Assembly (NCBI RefSeq): GCF_014117325.1
Contig: NZ_CP059732.1
Coordinates: forward strand, 3,981,001 to 4,045,000
Direction: 5' to 3'
DNA from: Spirosoma foliorum
GTDB taxonomy: Bacteria > Bacteroidota > Bacteroidia > Cytophagales > Spirosomataceae
Length of the DNA: 64,000 nucleotides
Of this stretch, positions 27,290 to 35,371 are shown in pieces. The notes beneath the pieces were generated by a model. The model saw nothing but the letters and a program-made list of their open reading frames with translations, did no database searches and was not told where the DNA came from. Positions within the stretch are counted from its first letter, which is position 1, and every line of letters begins with the position of its first letter. Position numbers and translations under genes: made by a program.

Positions 27290-27841
27290 ATGGAAGTTGT
27301 ATTGTTAGGTCTGCTTTTTGGGCTTTATCTGACCATCCGATATTTCATGGTCGATCACGATACTATTGCCGATAAAGACCGGAAACGATTCAGAAAAGGT
27401 ATTGAGTTAGTTCAAAAACGCAATGCTACTGAAGCTTATCCTTACTTCAATGAGGCCGTTCAGCAGTACCCAAAATCGGCTGTTGCTTATGCCTATCGAG
27501 GCAAATGCCAGCTTATTCAGGAGAATTACTACTCCGCCATTTACGACCTAACGGAAGCCATTAGCCGGGATAACACCTTGGCAGATTGTTATTTAGATCG
27601 TGGTATTGCACTCTATTATACCAACGAGTTTCAACAGGCATTTCGGGAGTTTGATAAGGCCGTCTGGCATTTCCGGGACGAACAACCCGATGCCTACCGT
27701 TGGCGCGCTTTAGCCCGGATTCAACTCCGACAACTACCACAGGCCGAAAACGATCTTCGTCGGGCTGTTGCGCTCGGCGATGAAAATTCGTTTCATATTC
27801 TCCTTCAGCCACCTTTCACACGGCCAGTCTATCAGCGATAG
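27290..27841 (+). CDS. Membrane-anchored TPR protein
   Basis: The 183-residue protein has an N-terminal membrane helix (VVLLGLLFGLYLTIRYFM), then about four tetratricopeptide repeats, for example AVAYAYRGKCQLIQENYYSA and TLADCYLDRGIALYYTNEFQ. The TPR region probably faces the cytoplasm or periplasm as a protein-binding scaffold. GAAGGGGATATGG gives a Shine-Dalgarno-like stretch just before the ATG, which is unusual here. The stop is 2 nt before a REPIN-like element shared with the convergent gene. Confidence 0.8.
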   Translation: MEVVLLGLLFGLYLTIRYFMVDHDTIADKDRKRFRKGIELVQKRNATEAYPYFNEAVQQYPKSAVAYAYRGKCQLIQENYYSAIYDLTEAISRDNTLADCYLDRGIALYYTNEFQQAFREFDKAVWHFRDEQPDAYRWRALARIQLRQLPQAENDLRRAVALGDENSFHILLQPPFTRPVYQR

Positions 27842-27843
27842 TT

Positions 27844-27916
27844 GTAACGCGGACATCTTTTCCGCATCGCTCTAGCATTGCGGAAAAGATGTCGGAATGC
27901 CGCACCACCGCGTTAC
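27844..27916. repeat. REPIN-like inverted repeat (GCGGACAT family, copy 2, interrupted)
   Basis: Left arm 27844-27866 (GTAACGCGGACATCTTTTCC and three more bases). The right arm, 27879-27916, matches in two pieces because about 15 extra bases (27894-27907 or so) split it. The element fills the 74 nt between two convergent stop codons, and its last base overlaps the stop of the outer-membrane gene. Confidence 0.88.
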
Positions 27917-30321
27917 TATTGAGGCTGTGCATCAACATTGAACATGTTGACTCGCTCTTCTTTCTTACGAACCCCAAAATTATAGCGCAGGGTCATCCCA
28001 AATCGACGCGTATCATTCCGCCGTAAGCCCGTGGCCGATACACTACCTTGCTGTAGGGTAAATTCATAAAAATTGGTAAAGAATATGTCGTTGGCGGTAA
28101 AAGTCACCAGCAACTTATTATCCATAAATTTCCGATTCAGACTTAAGTTCAGCCCCCCAAAATTGCTCAGTTCATAAAATTGAAGTTGACCACGAGTCCG
28201 GATAAATCCGTTAAGCGTTACCGTAGACCGAGGATCGATTTTCAAGGAATGGTAGGTAAAAAACGACCAGCTTCCCCGCGAGAAATTCAGGGGTTTGTTT
28301 TCGTAGACACCCGAATACTGGTTATGGTTATACTGAGCGCCAAACACAAAGAAATAGCGTTTGATGGGTGGAATACCGGCTAGTAGTCGAAAGTAGGTCT
28401 CCTTATTGGTTCCCAGATTATCGTAGGTTCGATAAGCCAGGCTGCGGTTTGTAGGGTCCTGATACACGACATTGGTAAAAATATCCCGTGTATTATTCTG
28501 GCCAATCGCAAACAATGGTCTGTCCTCGACGCTGATATTCACTTCATAATTTTCGGTAAACTGGGGTCGTAAAGCCGGATTTCCCCGGTCGTATAGGTAC
28601 TGATCCACATAGCGGGCAGCCGGGTTCAGGTAATCATAAGCCGGACGCGTAATCGAGCGACGATATACCAGATAACTCCGTAATTCATAACCAGCAATCT
28701 TGGCAACCCGGCGACTCAGGTAGACATACGGAAACAAGTCTGTCCGGTTGATTTTGAACGACGTATCGGTTGGTATACGTTGGTGGCCATCCATATTCGT
28801 GTTTTCCAGCCTCAGCCCGCCTTTCAACATGAACAAACCAAAGGTTTTTGACACCTGCGCGTAACCTGAATTTATATTCTCGCGATACTCAAAGGCATTC
28901 GTACGGGCGGTATTGGGCAGACGCTGCGTGTTAATCAAACTAAAATAATTCTGCTGACTGGTAAAGTTTTGCCAGGTGGACTTCACCCCTGTTTCGAGCG
29001 TAATGGATTTCGATAGCTTATATTTTAAGTCCGACTGAGCTGTTATAAGATGTCGTTGTGAATCAAAGTTGCCATCACCAAATGTAGTGGCACCCTCAGG
29101 CTGGAGGTATTGGGTCGAAAAAACCTGATCGCCCCGATTGCCCGTGAAATTATAGGACACATCGGTAATTAGTTCAGAGCCAAGTGTGTCGATTTTGTAT
29201 TTCGTATTTAGCCCCTGACTGATTGACAGCATCCGGTTACTGCCATCCGTCAGGTTCAGGTTATCCGACGCTAAACGATTCGTACTAATTTGGCTGATCT
29301 GATTACTGTTACTGGCCGATGACGACGATTCGTTCCAGGAAAAACGTCCGTCGAGATTAAGATCCCATTTTTTGGAAAGCTCAAACCCTAGGCCATAACC
29401 AGCATAAAAAACCTGAGCGGGATAGGTTGTATAGGCGTCTTGCCGCAAAATGGAATCGGGTGCAAACGCTCGGTTTGTCTGAACTTGCTCATACAAATTT
29501 CTTCGTGTATAATTCAAGTTCAGGTAAGATGACCGTTTGCCCTGACTATTGTTAAGATTCAACCCAACAAACTGATTTCCAAAACGACCCTGATTAAACC
29601 CCGCATTGACGGAACCCGTTAAGCCAAGACTAATTCCCTTTTTCAGCACAATATTGACAATACCACCACTACTGCTGGCATCGTAACGGGCCGAGGGCGT
29701 CCGGAGAATCTCCATCCGGGCAATACTGTTTGGGGGCAGACTTTTCAGAATAGACGCAATATCGGCGGCACTCATTTTCTGCTCCCGGCCATTAATATAG
29801 ATCGTGGCGGGTGTTGTGCTACTTAGGTACACATTACCATCGGGGTCCAGAAAAAGGCCGGGTGTTTTCTCCAGCAATTCGTAAGCACTGGTACTGGTGG
29901 CAGCAATCGGTTCGGGGTCAACAATGGTTTTATCATCTTCCTGACGAACGAGCGCTTTGGCAGCTGTTACAGAAACGGCCTGCAATTGCACGTTATCGGG
30001 CGTCATTATCAGCGTCACAGCAGCTTGTCCAACGCCAGGTAACGGCTCTCTGCGAATCGGTTTGTAGCCAACTGACGTGACGACTAAACGATAAGAATGG
30101 CCAGCAGCGATAGAAAAGACGGCCTTCCCGGCGGTATCACTGAGGGCATACAACTTGCGGGTCGTATCAGCCCGATCAGTCAGTTGTAAGGTAGCTCCCA
30201 GTACAGCCTGCTGATTGGCTTCCTGTAAACGTATTTGGAGTGAACGAGATTGAGCAAAAAGAGTAACCTGAAAAATACAAGTAAGTACAAATCCCCAGAA
30301 AAGGTTACGGATAGCAATCAT
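27916..30321 (-). CDS. Outer-membrane beta-barrel receptor (TonB-dependent-like, OMP_b-brl_3 type)
   Basis: The 801-residue protein has a signal peptide (FWGFVLTCIFQVTLFAQ), a carboxypeptidase-like domain (VLGATLQLTDRADTTRKLY), a plug domain (TPGLFLDPDGNVYLSSTTPA, MEILRTPSARYDASSSGGIV) and a large barrel. There is no SusC signature and no SusD partner, so it belongs to the lone outer-membrane receptors common in Bacteroidota. It ends MFNVDAQPQ rather than with a classic terminal aromatic residue. The ligand is unknown. A -7 box lies 21 bp upstream. Confidence 0.87.
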   Translation of the reverse strand: MIAIRNLFWGFVLTCIFQVTLFAQSRSLQIRLQEANQQAVLGATLQLTDRADTTRKLYALSDTAGKAVFSIAAGHSYRLVVTSVGYKPIRREPLPGVGQAAVTLIMTPDNVQLQAVSVTAAKALVRQEDDKTIVDPEPIAATSTSAYELLEKTPGLFLDPDGNVYLSSTTPATIYINGREQKMSAADIASILKSLPPNSIARMEILRTPSARYDASSSGGIVNIVLKKGISLGLTGSVNAGFNQGRFGNQFVGLNLNNSQGKRSSYLNLNYTRRNLYEQVQTNRAFAPDSILRQDAYTTYPAQVFYAGYGLGFELSKKWDLNLDGRFSWNESSSSASNSNQISQISTNRLASDNLNLTDGSNRMLSISQGLNTKYKIDTLGSELITDVSYNFTGNRGDQVFSTQYLQPEGATTFGDGNFDSQRHLITAQSDLKYKLSKSITLETGVKSTWQNFTSQQNYFSLINTQRLPNTARTNAFEYRENINSGYAQVSKTFGLFMLKGGLRLENTNMDGHQRIPTDTSFKINRTDLFPYVYLSRRVAKIAGYELRSYLVYRRSITRPAYDYLNPAARYVDQYLYDRGNPALRPQFTENYEVNISVEDRPLFAIGQNNTRDIFTNVVYQDPTNRSLAYRTYDNLGTNKETYFRLLAGIPPIKRYFFVFGAQYNHNQYSGVYENKPLNFSRGSWSFFTYHSLKIDPRSTVTLNGFIRTRGQLQFYELSNFGGLNLSLNRKFMDNKLLVTFTANDIFFTNFYEFTLQQGSVSATGLRRNDTRRFGMTLRYNFGVRKKEERVNMFNVDAQPQ

Positions 30322-30341
30322 TTATAAGCTTTTTTACTCAG

Positions 30342-30349
30342 CAAAAATA
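30342..30349 (-). promoter_or_regulatory. Bacteroidota -7 box for the outer-membrane receptor gene
   Basis: Read on the minus strand this is TATTTTTG. It lies 21 nt before the ATG at 30321, giving a very short leader. Confidence 0.6.
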
Positions 30350-30415
30350 AAAAGAGGCTCACTCCAAATTAAAAAATTATGATGTGCGGTTGCCATAGTT
30401 CAATAATACCTTCAC

Positions 30416-30479
30416 ACAGAAGAGTCAACAGAAAGGGGCTTCCATTACAATGGAAGCCCCTTTTTGTTGACTCTTCTGT
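30416..30479. terminator. 31-bp hairpin terminator with a 2-nt loop
   Basis: Arms 30416-30446 and 30449-30479 match with one mismatch. The inner part (GGGGCTTCCATT) followed by a T run is a classic terminator stem, and outside it ACAGAAGAGTCAAC pairs further. It lies downstream of the thioredoxin-like gene on the minus strand, within 7 nt of its stop. Confidence 0.85.
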
Positions 30480-30485
30480 ATTGAT

Positions 30486-31670
30486 CTACTTCAATTTCCC
30501 CAGTTGTTCAACGTTCTTACGCGTATCGTTATGGCTCGCCTGGGCTAGTTCCATCGATTTTTGAGCGGCCTTCTGCGCATCGGCAGTTTTACCAGCACGC
30601 CGATAAGCTTCAGCCAATTCGTAATATAAATCACCCTGTTCTTTCGGACCAGGTTTTAGGGCAAGCCCTTTGTTAATCCACTTTACCACGGTTGGTACAT
30701 CACTGGCATCGGGGCTACTCCGGTTAAAAAGATGTGAAATATATTGGTATTCCAAAACCGTCAACTGATTAGAATTGACCTGGTTATCCATTCGTTCTAC
30801 CGCTTTTCCCGTCTGACGAGCCCGAAAATAGGCGTTCACTTCGGGCAGTAACGTCCGGTTAGCCGCTACCTTAGGGTCGATTCCAATTTTAACCAGATCC
30901 TGCCGAATATCAAGAATGCGCGAAATAGGGAACTGAGCGCCCCGGCCGCTGAACAACGACGACATCAATATATTTTCTGCAACCTGTTGTGCTTCCTGAA
31001 CTCCATACGCCTTTCGATAAGTATCCATATGGCTCAGCATATACTGAAAAATGGGATTTTCGGAATCAAGAACAAGCTTTTGCAGCGCCAGCCAGTTTGT
31101 CTGATTGGCAAACGTTGCAGCCGATTGCTGCCTGGCATAGTCGTTCATGGCAGCCATATTCGCGACCGTGTCCTTCGTCACACGGCTGTACATAGCATAG
31201 TCGATCAGGAAATTAGCCGATCGTTCGCCCTGTTGATAACGCGATTTCATGGTTTGGCTTCGCGTTTTTGGGTCAAGGGCATTGTTTCCATGCCGAATCA
31301 CTTCATCCGTTGAGTTATTACTCATGGCAAAGTGAATCAAATTCTGCTGCGGATCGAAGTACAGAAAAAGTGGTAACGACGGCACAAACAACCGACGGCT
31401 ATCTAAAAACGCCCGTGTTGATGGCTGATTAATGTCTAACTGCGTATTTAGGAACTTATCGTTATAGAACTTCCCTACTCGCGCATCGGCCAGCGTCGGT
31501 TTGAAGCTTTCGCAAACGTGACAGGTGGGCGAAAAAATCTCGATAAAAACGGGTTTCCCCGCTCGTCTTGCCTCCTGAAATACCTTCTCAACCGGTACGG
31601 GTTTAAACTGAATTCCTTTTTGTGCAAGGGCGCTCGTTGCCACAAAGAGCAGCAGCAGAATTTTTTTCAT
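30486..31670 (-). CDS. Secreted thioredoxin-fold protein with TPR-like tail
   Basis: From the ATG at 31670 the protein has 394 residues, starting with a signal peptide (KKILLLLFVATSALAQ). The thioredoxin-like domain has IEIFSPTCHVCESF, so the active-site-type CHVC pair is present. The C-terminal 250 residues are helical, ending with a TPR-like stretch (YYELAEAYRRAGKTADAQKA). It is probably a periplasmic thiol-disulfide protein, with the second half binding a partner. The frame extends to 31685 but the start at 31670 gives a clean signal peptide. gldC lies 66 nt upstream, on the same strand. Confidence 0.83.
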   Translation of the reverse strand: MKKILLLLFVATSALAQKGIQFKPVPVEKVFQEARRAGKPVFIEIFSPTCHVCESFKPTLADARVGKFYNDKFLNTQLDINQPSTRAFLDSRRLFVPSLPLFLYFDPQQNLIHFAMSNNSTDEVIRHGNNALDPKTRSQTMKSRYQQGERSANFLIDYAMYSRVTKDTVANMAAMNDYARQQSAATFANQTNWLALQKLVLDSENPIFQYMLSHMDTYRKAYGVQEAQQVAENILMSSLFSGRGAQFPISRILDIRQDLVKIGIDPKVAANRTLLPEVNAYFRARQTGKAVERMDNQVNSNQLTVLEYQYISHLFNRSSPDASDVPTVVKWINKGLALKPGPKEQGDLYYELAEAYRRAGKTADAQKAAQKSMELAQASHNDTRKNVEQLGKLK

Positions 31671-31736
31671 GAATCGTAAAATCATTGGTAAACAGGCATC
31701 AGCAAATTAACGGCCAATATGTTGGCTTCGTGTTTA

Positions 31737-32087
31737 CTATTGCTGTTTTTGCTGCTCTTTAATTTCTTCTTCAAGCCGCTTACTTAGCACTCGGCAGGTA
31801 TTTTCGATATCGGTGGCCATCCGTTTATCGCCCGTTGCATTAATAGCTGTATCGGCAATACCACTCATTATTTCAATCAGGAAGCGTTTCATATCGACCA
31901 CTTCCATTTCTTTTGTCCAGAGGTCGATTTTTAGCGTACTATTATGGTAATTGTCCCAGAGGGCAATGGCAATGGCACGGGTATCGCTAAGTCCTTCGTT
32001 CGGATTGTCGGTGGCTTCCCAGTATATTTTTTCGGGGATATTCTGATTATCCAGTTCAACTGCGAAGTGAATGTCTGATTTTTTCAT
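31737..32087 (-). CDS. gldC: Gliding motility protein GldC
   Basis: The 116-residue protein reads MKKSDIHFAVELDNQNIPEK at its start and has IYWEATDNPNEGLSDTRAIA, then LKIDLWTKEMEVVDMKRFLI. I recognise it as GldC, a conserved cytoplasmic protein first linked to gliding and type IX secretion in Flavobacterium and present in many non-gliding relatives. The longer frame from 32138 is rejected, because a strong -7 box lies at 32092-32099 and the family starts at MKKSDI. The ATG lies where transcription should begin, so the mRNA may be leaderless. Other gld genes are not in the window. Confidence 0.93.
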   Translation of the reverse strand: MKKSDIHFAVELDNQNIPEKIYWEATDNPNEGLSDTRAIAIALWDNYHNSTLKIDLWTKEMEVVDMKRFLIEIMSGIADTAINATGDKRMATDIENTCRVLSKRLEEEIKEQQKQQ

Positions 32088-32091
32088 GAGG

Positions 32092-32099
32092 CAAAAATA
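32092..32099 (-). promoter_or_regulatory. Bacteroidota -7 box for gldC
   Basis: On the minus strand this is TATTTTTG, only 4 nt from the gldC ATG at 32087. The predicted transcription start coincides with, or lies next to, the start codon. Confidence 0.65.
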
Positions 32100-32172
32100 C
32101 ATAGTGCGGTTGGAAACCCGCGATTTGATTGGCAACAAACATTAATACGGTGTGGGTTTCACAGCTCGCTAC

Positions 32173-32180
32173 TAAATTTG
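32173..32180 (+). promoter_or_regulatory. Bacteroidota -7 box for the ArsC/Spx-like gene
   Basis: TAAATTTG matches TAnnTTTG and lies 22 nt before the ATG at 32203. It is divergent from the gldC promoter. Confidence 0.6.
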
Positions 32181-32202
32181 TCCATCCAAGAAATCTACTA
32201 AC

Positions 32203-32550
32203 ATGTATACCTTATACGCTATTCCCAATTGCGATACTGTAAAAAAAGCCCGCGTCTGGCTCGCCGAACACGGCGTTGAGTACCAGTTTCACGATTACAA
32301 AAAACAGGGAATTGACAAAAAAACGATTGAACACTGGCTTACACAAAAGCCTTGGGAAGAGCTGGTAAACCGATCTGGCATGACCTGGAAGCAATTACCC
32401 GATGAAAAAAAGCCAACCAACGCCGAAGCGGCCATTGCCCTGATGATTGAAAAACCATCCGTGATTCGTCGGCCATTAATTGAAGAAAATGGACAAATTG
32501 TGGCGCTGGGCTTTAAACCCGACGCTTATAGTGAAACGTTTCCGGGTTAA
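32203..32550 (+). CDS. ArsC/Spx-family reductase-like protein (YffB type)
   Basis: The 115-residue protein starts MYTLYAIPNCDTVKKARVWL, with the single conserved cysteine of the ArsC/Spx fold followed by DTVKKA, typical of the YffB/MgsR branch. The later KPSVIRRPLIEENG with its Arg pair is also characteristic. There is no CxxC, so it is not a thioredoxin. Members use glutathione or act as thiol-dependent reductases; the actual substrate of this branch is not firmly known. It probably forms an operon with the globin gene downstream, from which it is separated by a hairpin element. Confidence 0.88.
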   Translation: MYTLYAIPNCDTVKKARVWLAEHGVEYQFHDYKKQGIDKKTIEHWLTQKPWEELVNRSGMTWKQLPDEKKPTNAEAAIALMIEKPSVIRRPLIEENGQIVALGFKPDAYSETFPG

Positions 32551-32560
32551 CTTGGGGTTC

Positions 32561-32619
32561 TTTCGACAGGATTGTCACTCAGAGCCGTGCCACGGTTCTG
32601 AGTGACAATCCTGTCGAAA
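32561..32619. repeat. 29-bp inverted repeat with a 1-nt loop
   Basis: Arms 32561-32589 and 32591-32619 match with one mismatch, leaving a single base at the centre. The arm word TTTCGACAGGATTGTCACTC resembles repeats I have seen between genes in other Bacteroidota. It starts 10 nt after the ArsC-like stop and ends 17 nt before the globin start. Confidence 0.92.
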
Positions 32620-32636
32620 ACTGAAACCGTAACAAT

Positions 32637-33035
32637 ATGTCCAAAATAGTATTGGATTCCCCAGAAGCAGTCAAGTTGCTGGTGGATTCATTTTACGAGA
32701 AAGTACAAATAGATGCACTGCTTGCCCCCGTTTTCACCGATGTGGCACAGGTAGACTGGTCGAAACACTTACCCAAAATGTATGCGTTCTGGGAGTCGAT
32801 TATCCTGGGAAATAACGCTTATGATGGACATCCTTTCCGCCCGCACTTAATCGTAAACCAGAAGCATACGCTCACCATCGATCATTTTGAGCGCTGGTTG
32901 CAGCTATTTTCCCAAACAATAACCGAAAATTTCACAGGAGAAACTGCCGAACAGGTACGGCAGCGCGCGACTCAGATTGCGCTAGTATGGAATAACAAAC
33001 TGGAGTACATCAATAACGACTCGTATATGGAGTAG
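32637..33035 (+). CDS. Group III truncated haemoglobin
   Basis: The 132-residue protein has LLVDSFYEKVQIDALLAPVF, then WSKHLPKMYAFWESIILGNN and a HPFRPHLIVNQKHTLTIDHF block, which fit the E and F helix regions of a two-over-two globin of group III. The proximal His is expected in this block; I cannot fix its number without an alignment. These haem proteins bind oxygen or NO in the cytoplasm. It lies in an operon-like run with the ArsC/Spx-like gene, suggesting a joint role in redox or nitrosative stress. Its stop abuts a REPIN-like element. Confidence 0.87.
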   Translation: MSKIVLDSPEAVKLLVDSFYEKVQIDALLAPVFTDVAQVDWSKHLPKMYAFWESIILGNNAYDGHPFRPHLIVNQKHTLTIDHFERWLQLFSQTITENFTGETAEQVRQRATQIALVWNNKLEYINNDSYME

Positions 33036-33108
33036 CGCGGACATCCTGTCCGCATTGCTGAAAACTAATGCTAGCTTCTGGCAATGCGGACCAGAGGTCC
33101 ACGTTACT
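33031..33108. repeat. REPIN-like inverted repeat (GCGGACAT family, copy 3, diverged)
   Basis: Arms 33031-33058 and 33081-33108 still pair at about 22 of 28 positions. The left arm keeps GTAGCGCGGACATCCTGTCC; the right one has drifted to GGACCAGAGGTCC. The left arm overlaps the globin stop and the right arm ends in the stop of the convergent DUF4197 gene. Confidence 0.85.
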
Positions 33109-33866
33109 TATTGCTTACTAAATACTTTCTTCAGCAAATCCGTAACCCGGGCGGCTGGGTTCTCCCGAATTTTTTCTTCTTCCTGTGCCACTAGAATAAA
33201 CAATCCATCAACAGCTTTGCCCGTTGCATAGGCTGTCAGATTGGGATTAGCCTTCTGAACAAAGGGGATTTTATTGTAGGTATTCACCAAGTCGCTATAG
33301 TACTTGGTTGCATTGTTTTTCTTAAGCGTACTATCGATGATCGGCGTAAACTCTGTCACCAACTGCTGGCCCGATGTTCGGCGGAGGTACTGCGTGGCGG
33401 CATCCTTTTGGCCCTGTAAAATACCAACGGCGTCCTGAATACTCATCGACGTAATCGCCTTCACAAACACAGGAGCGGCTTTTTTGGCAGCATCTTCGGC
33501 CGCCCGGTTCAGCGATAACTCAAACTGATCCACCTGTTTACTGAATCCTATCTGCCGAAGTTTGGCGGCTACATTTTGCGCTTCGGGCGGAAAGGCTATT
33601 TTGAGGAGTGGGTTTTTAAAATAACCATCCAGCGCCGACGCCTGAGCCGAACCATTGGTTACACCAATACGCAGTGCTTCTTTCAACCCAGATGCGATAT
33701 CGGTGTTGGTCAGGCTACCTGATGCACCAGCGGGTTGACTAACGGCATTAATGATTTTGCCGAAAATCCCCCCTCCCGTTGACTTCTGACGAGTTGAATC
33801 CTGAGCAAAACTAGCCTGGTTGAGTGTCAGAGCCAGTAATGAGGTTACGAGAACAGTTTTTTTCAT
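33108..33866 (-). CDS. DUF4197 secreted protein
   Basis: The 252-residue protein has a signal peptide (KKTVLVTSLLALTLNQASFAQ) and the conserved core IASGLKEALRIGVTNGSAQA, LKIAFPPEAQNVAAKLRQIG, LNRAAEDAAKKAAPVFVKAI and the end YATGKAVDGLFILVAQEEEK. These are DUF4197 landmarks. The family is widespread in Gram-negative periplasms and has no settled function. It is divergent from cinA and converges with the globin gene. Confidence 0.9.
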   Translation of the reverse strand: MKKTVLVTSLLALTLNQASFAQDSTRQKSTGGGIFGKIINAVSQPAGASGSLTNTDIASGLKEALRIGVTNGSAQASALDGYFKNPLLKIAFPPEAQNVAAKLRQIGFSKQVDQFELSLNRAAEDAAKKAAPVFVKAITSMSIQDAVGILQGQKDAATQYLRRTSGQQLVTEFTPIIDSTLKKNNATKYYSDLVNTYNKIPFVQKANPNLTAYATGKAVDGLFILVAQEEEKIRENPAARVTDLLKKVFSKQ

Positions 33867-33925
33867 AATTGGAATTAATCAGGTTGCCATTTTATAACGG
33901 TCAACGGCGCTAAATCGTTTTTTCG

Positions 33926-33933
33926 TACTTTTG
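33926..33933 (+). promoter_or_regulatory. Bacteroidota -7 box for cinA
   Basis: TACTTTTG matches TAnnTTTG. It overlaps the TTG at 33931 where the longest cinA frame would start, which argues for the ATGs at 34018 or 34027. Confidence 0.6.
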
Positions 33934-34017
33934 ACCGCTAGCCGAAACGAAGGTTTAATAGAACTCGTTATCCGTTCTAGCTACTTAAGACTGGATCATG
34001 CGATCCATGTAACGCGA

Positions 34018-35271
34018 ATGACCAACATGATCCGTGCCGAAATCATTACGATCGGCGACGAAATTCTTTTCGGACAAATTACCGACACGAATACGCAGTG
34101 GATTGGTACCGAACTCACCAACATTGGTATACGCCCTGTTCGCAAGTCATCAGTAGGCGATCAGACTGATGCCATTTTACAAATTCTGAACGAAGCCCAT
34201 CAGCGTGCCGACGTAATCATCATTACTGGTGGCCTTGGCCCCACCAAAGATGATATTACCAAGAAAACGCTTTGCACCTATTTTGGTGTCGGCATGGTTC
34301 GCAACGAAACCGCCTTGGCGTTTGTAACGAGTTTTTTTGAGAAGCGGGGCCGCGCCATGACCGACCTCAATCGCGCCCAGGCCGACCTACCTGCCAATGC
34401 TGTTTACATCCAAAACGATTGGGGAACGGCTCCCGGCATGTGGTTCGAGCATCAGGGACGGGTCTACATCTCATTACCGGGAGTACCATTTGAGATGAAA
34501 CACCTCATGACCAATCGGTTTTTACCCAAATTGACCGAGCATTTCCAGACCCCAATCATCAAGCATAAGATGATTCGGACGGTTGGCATTGGCGAGTCGT
34601 TTCTGGCCGAACGTATTGAAGCCTGGGAAGACGCATTACCCGATCATATCAAGCTCGCTTACCTTCCTAGCTTCGGTGGTGTAAAACTGCGTTTAACCGC
34701 CACTGGCGACGACAACGCGTTACTCGATCAAGAGTTAGCCGAACAAGTTCAGAAGGTTATGCCCTTGATCGAAAAAAATGTATTTGGCTTCGATAACGAC
34801 GAACTGGAAGAGGTTATTGGCAAACTTCTGAAAGACAAAAACCTTTCACTAGGTATAGCCGAAAGCTGCACAGGTGGCTATGTTTCCTCTCAAATTACCA
34901 AGGTGCCGGGCGCATCGGCCTATTTTTGGGGAAGCATTGTCAGTTATAGCAATGCCGTAAAAGTAAGCGCCTTAGGGGTTAAACCCGAAACACTGGATCA
35001 ATACGGAGCTGTCAGTGAAGAAACGATTCGTCAAATGGCCGAAGGAGTCCGAAAGGCATTGGGCACAAACGTTGGCATTGCCACAAGCGGCATTGCTGGC
35101 CCCGACGGTGGTACACCCGATAAACCAGTTGGTACCATCTGGATTGCCTGCTCCACCGATCAGCGCACCGTTACCCGGCTCCTGAAACTTGGCCAATACC
35201 GCGACCAGAATATTCAACTCACCAGCACGTATTTGCTAAATATGCTGCGGGAAGAACTTTTAAATATATGA
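34018..35271 (+). CDS. cinA: CinA-like protein (competence/damage-inducible type)
   Basis: From the ATG at 34018 the protein has 417 residues. The N-terminal MoaB/MogA-like domain begins IRAEIITIGDEILFGQITDT and has IIITGGLGPTKDDITKKTL. The C-terminal CinA domain has LGIAESCTGGYVSSQITKVP and VGIATSGIAGPDGGTPDKPV, which in relatives hydrolyses NMN to recycle NAD. The N-terminal domain of related enzymes cleaves ADP-ribose. The start at 34027 (MIRAEII) is equally possible. A frame extending back to 33931 overlaps the promoter and is rejected. The stop lies inside the left arm of a hairpin that fills the gap to the E2 gene. Confidence 0.92.
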   Translation: MTNMIRAEIITIGDEILFGQITDTNTQWIGTELTNIGIRPVRKSSVGDQTDAILQILNEAHQRADVIIITGGLGPTKDDITKKTLCTYFGVGMVRNETALAFVTSFFEKRGRAMTDLNRAQADLPANAVYIQNDWGTAPGMWFEHQGRVYISLPGVPFEMKHLMTNRFLPKLTEHFQTPIIKHKMIRTVGIGESFLAERIEAWEDALPDHIKLAYLPSFGGVKLRLTATGDDNALLDQELAEQVQKVMPLIEKNVFGFDNDELEEVIGKLLKDKNLSLGIAESCTGGYVSSQITKVPGASAYFWGSIVSYSNAVKVSALGVKPETLDQYGAVSEETIRQMAEGVRKALGTNVGIATSGIAGPDGGTPDKPVGTIWIACSTDQRTVTRLLKLGQYRDQNIQLTSTYLLNMLREELLNI

Positions 35272-35356
35272 TGTAGGATGTAGGATGTATAATATGTGAT
35301 ATAGTATAGTTTTCCTGAATACATCATATATAATACATCCTACATCCTACATCATA
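35267..35356. repeat. Inverted repeat of the ATGTAGG word family between cinA and E2 genes
   Basis: Arms 35267-35290 and 35333-35356 are exact 24-nt reverse complements, and pairing continues inwards with mismatches. The words are ATGTAGG, ATGTAGG, ATGTATA. The left arm includes the cinA stop codon, and the remaining 15 nt up to the E2 ATG at 35372 repeat the same words. A related element lies at 42371. Confidence 0.93.
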
Positions 35357-35371
35357 CTTCATACATCAAAA

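Noticed and set aside
33931..34017. Longer cinA start at TTG 33931
   Set aside because: It overlaps the TACTTTTG promoter box; CinA proteins normally begin at the AEIITIGDE block, which is at 34018-34027.
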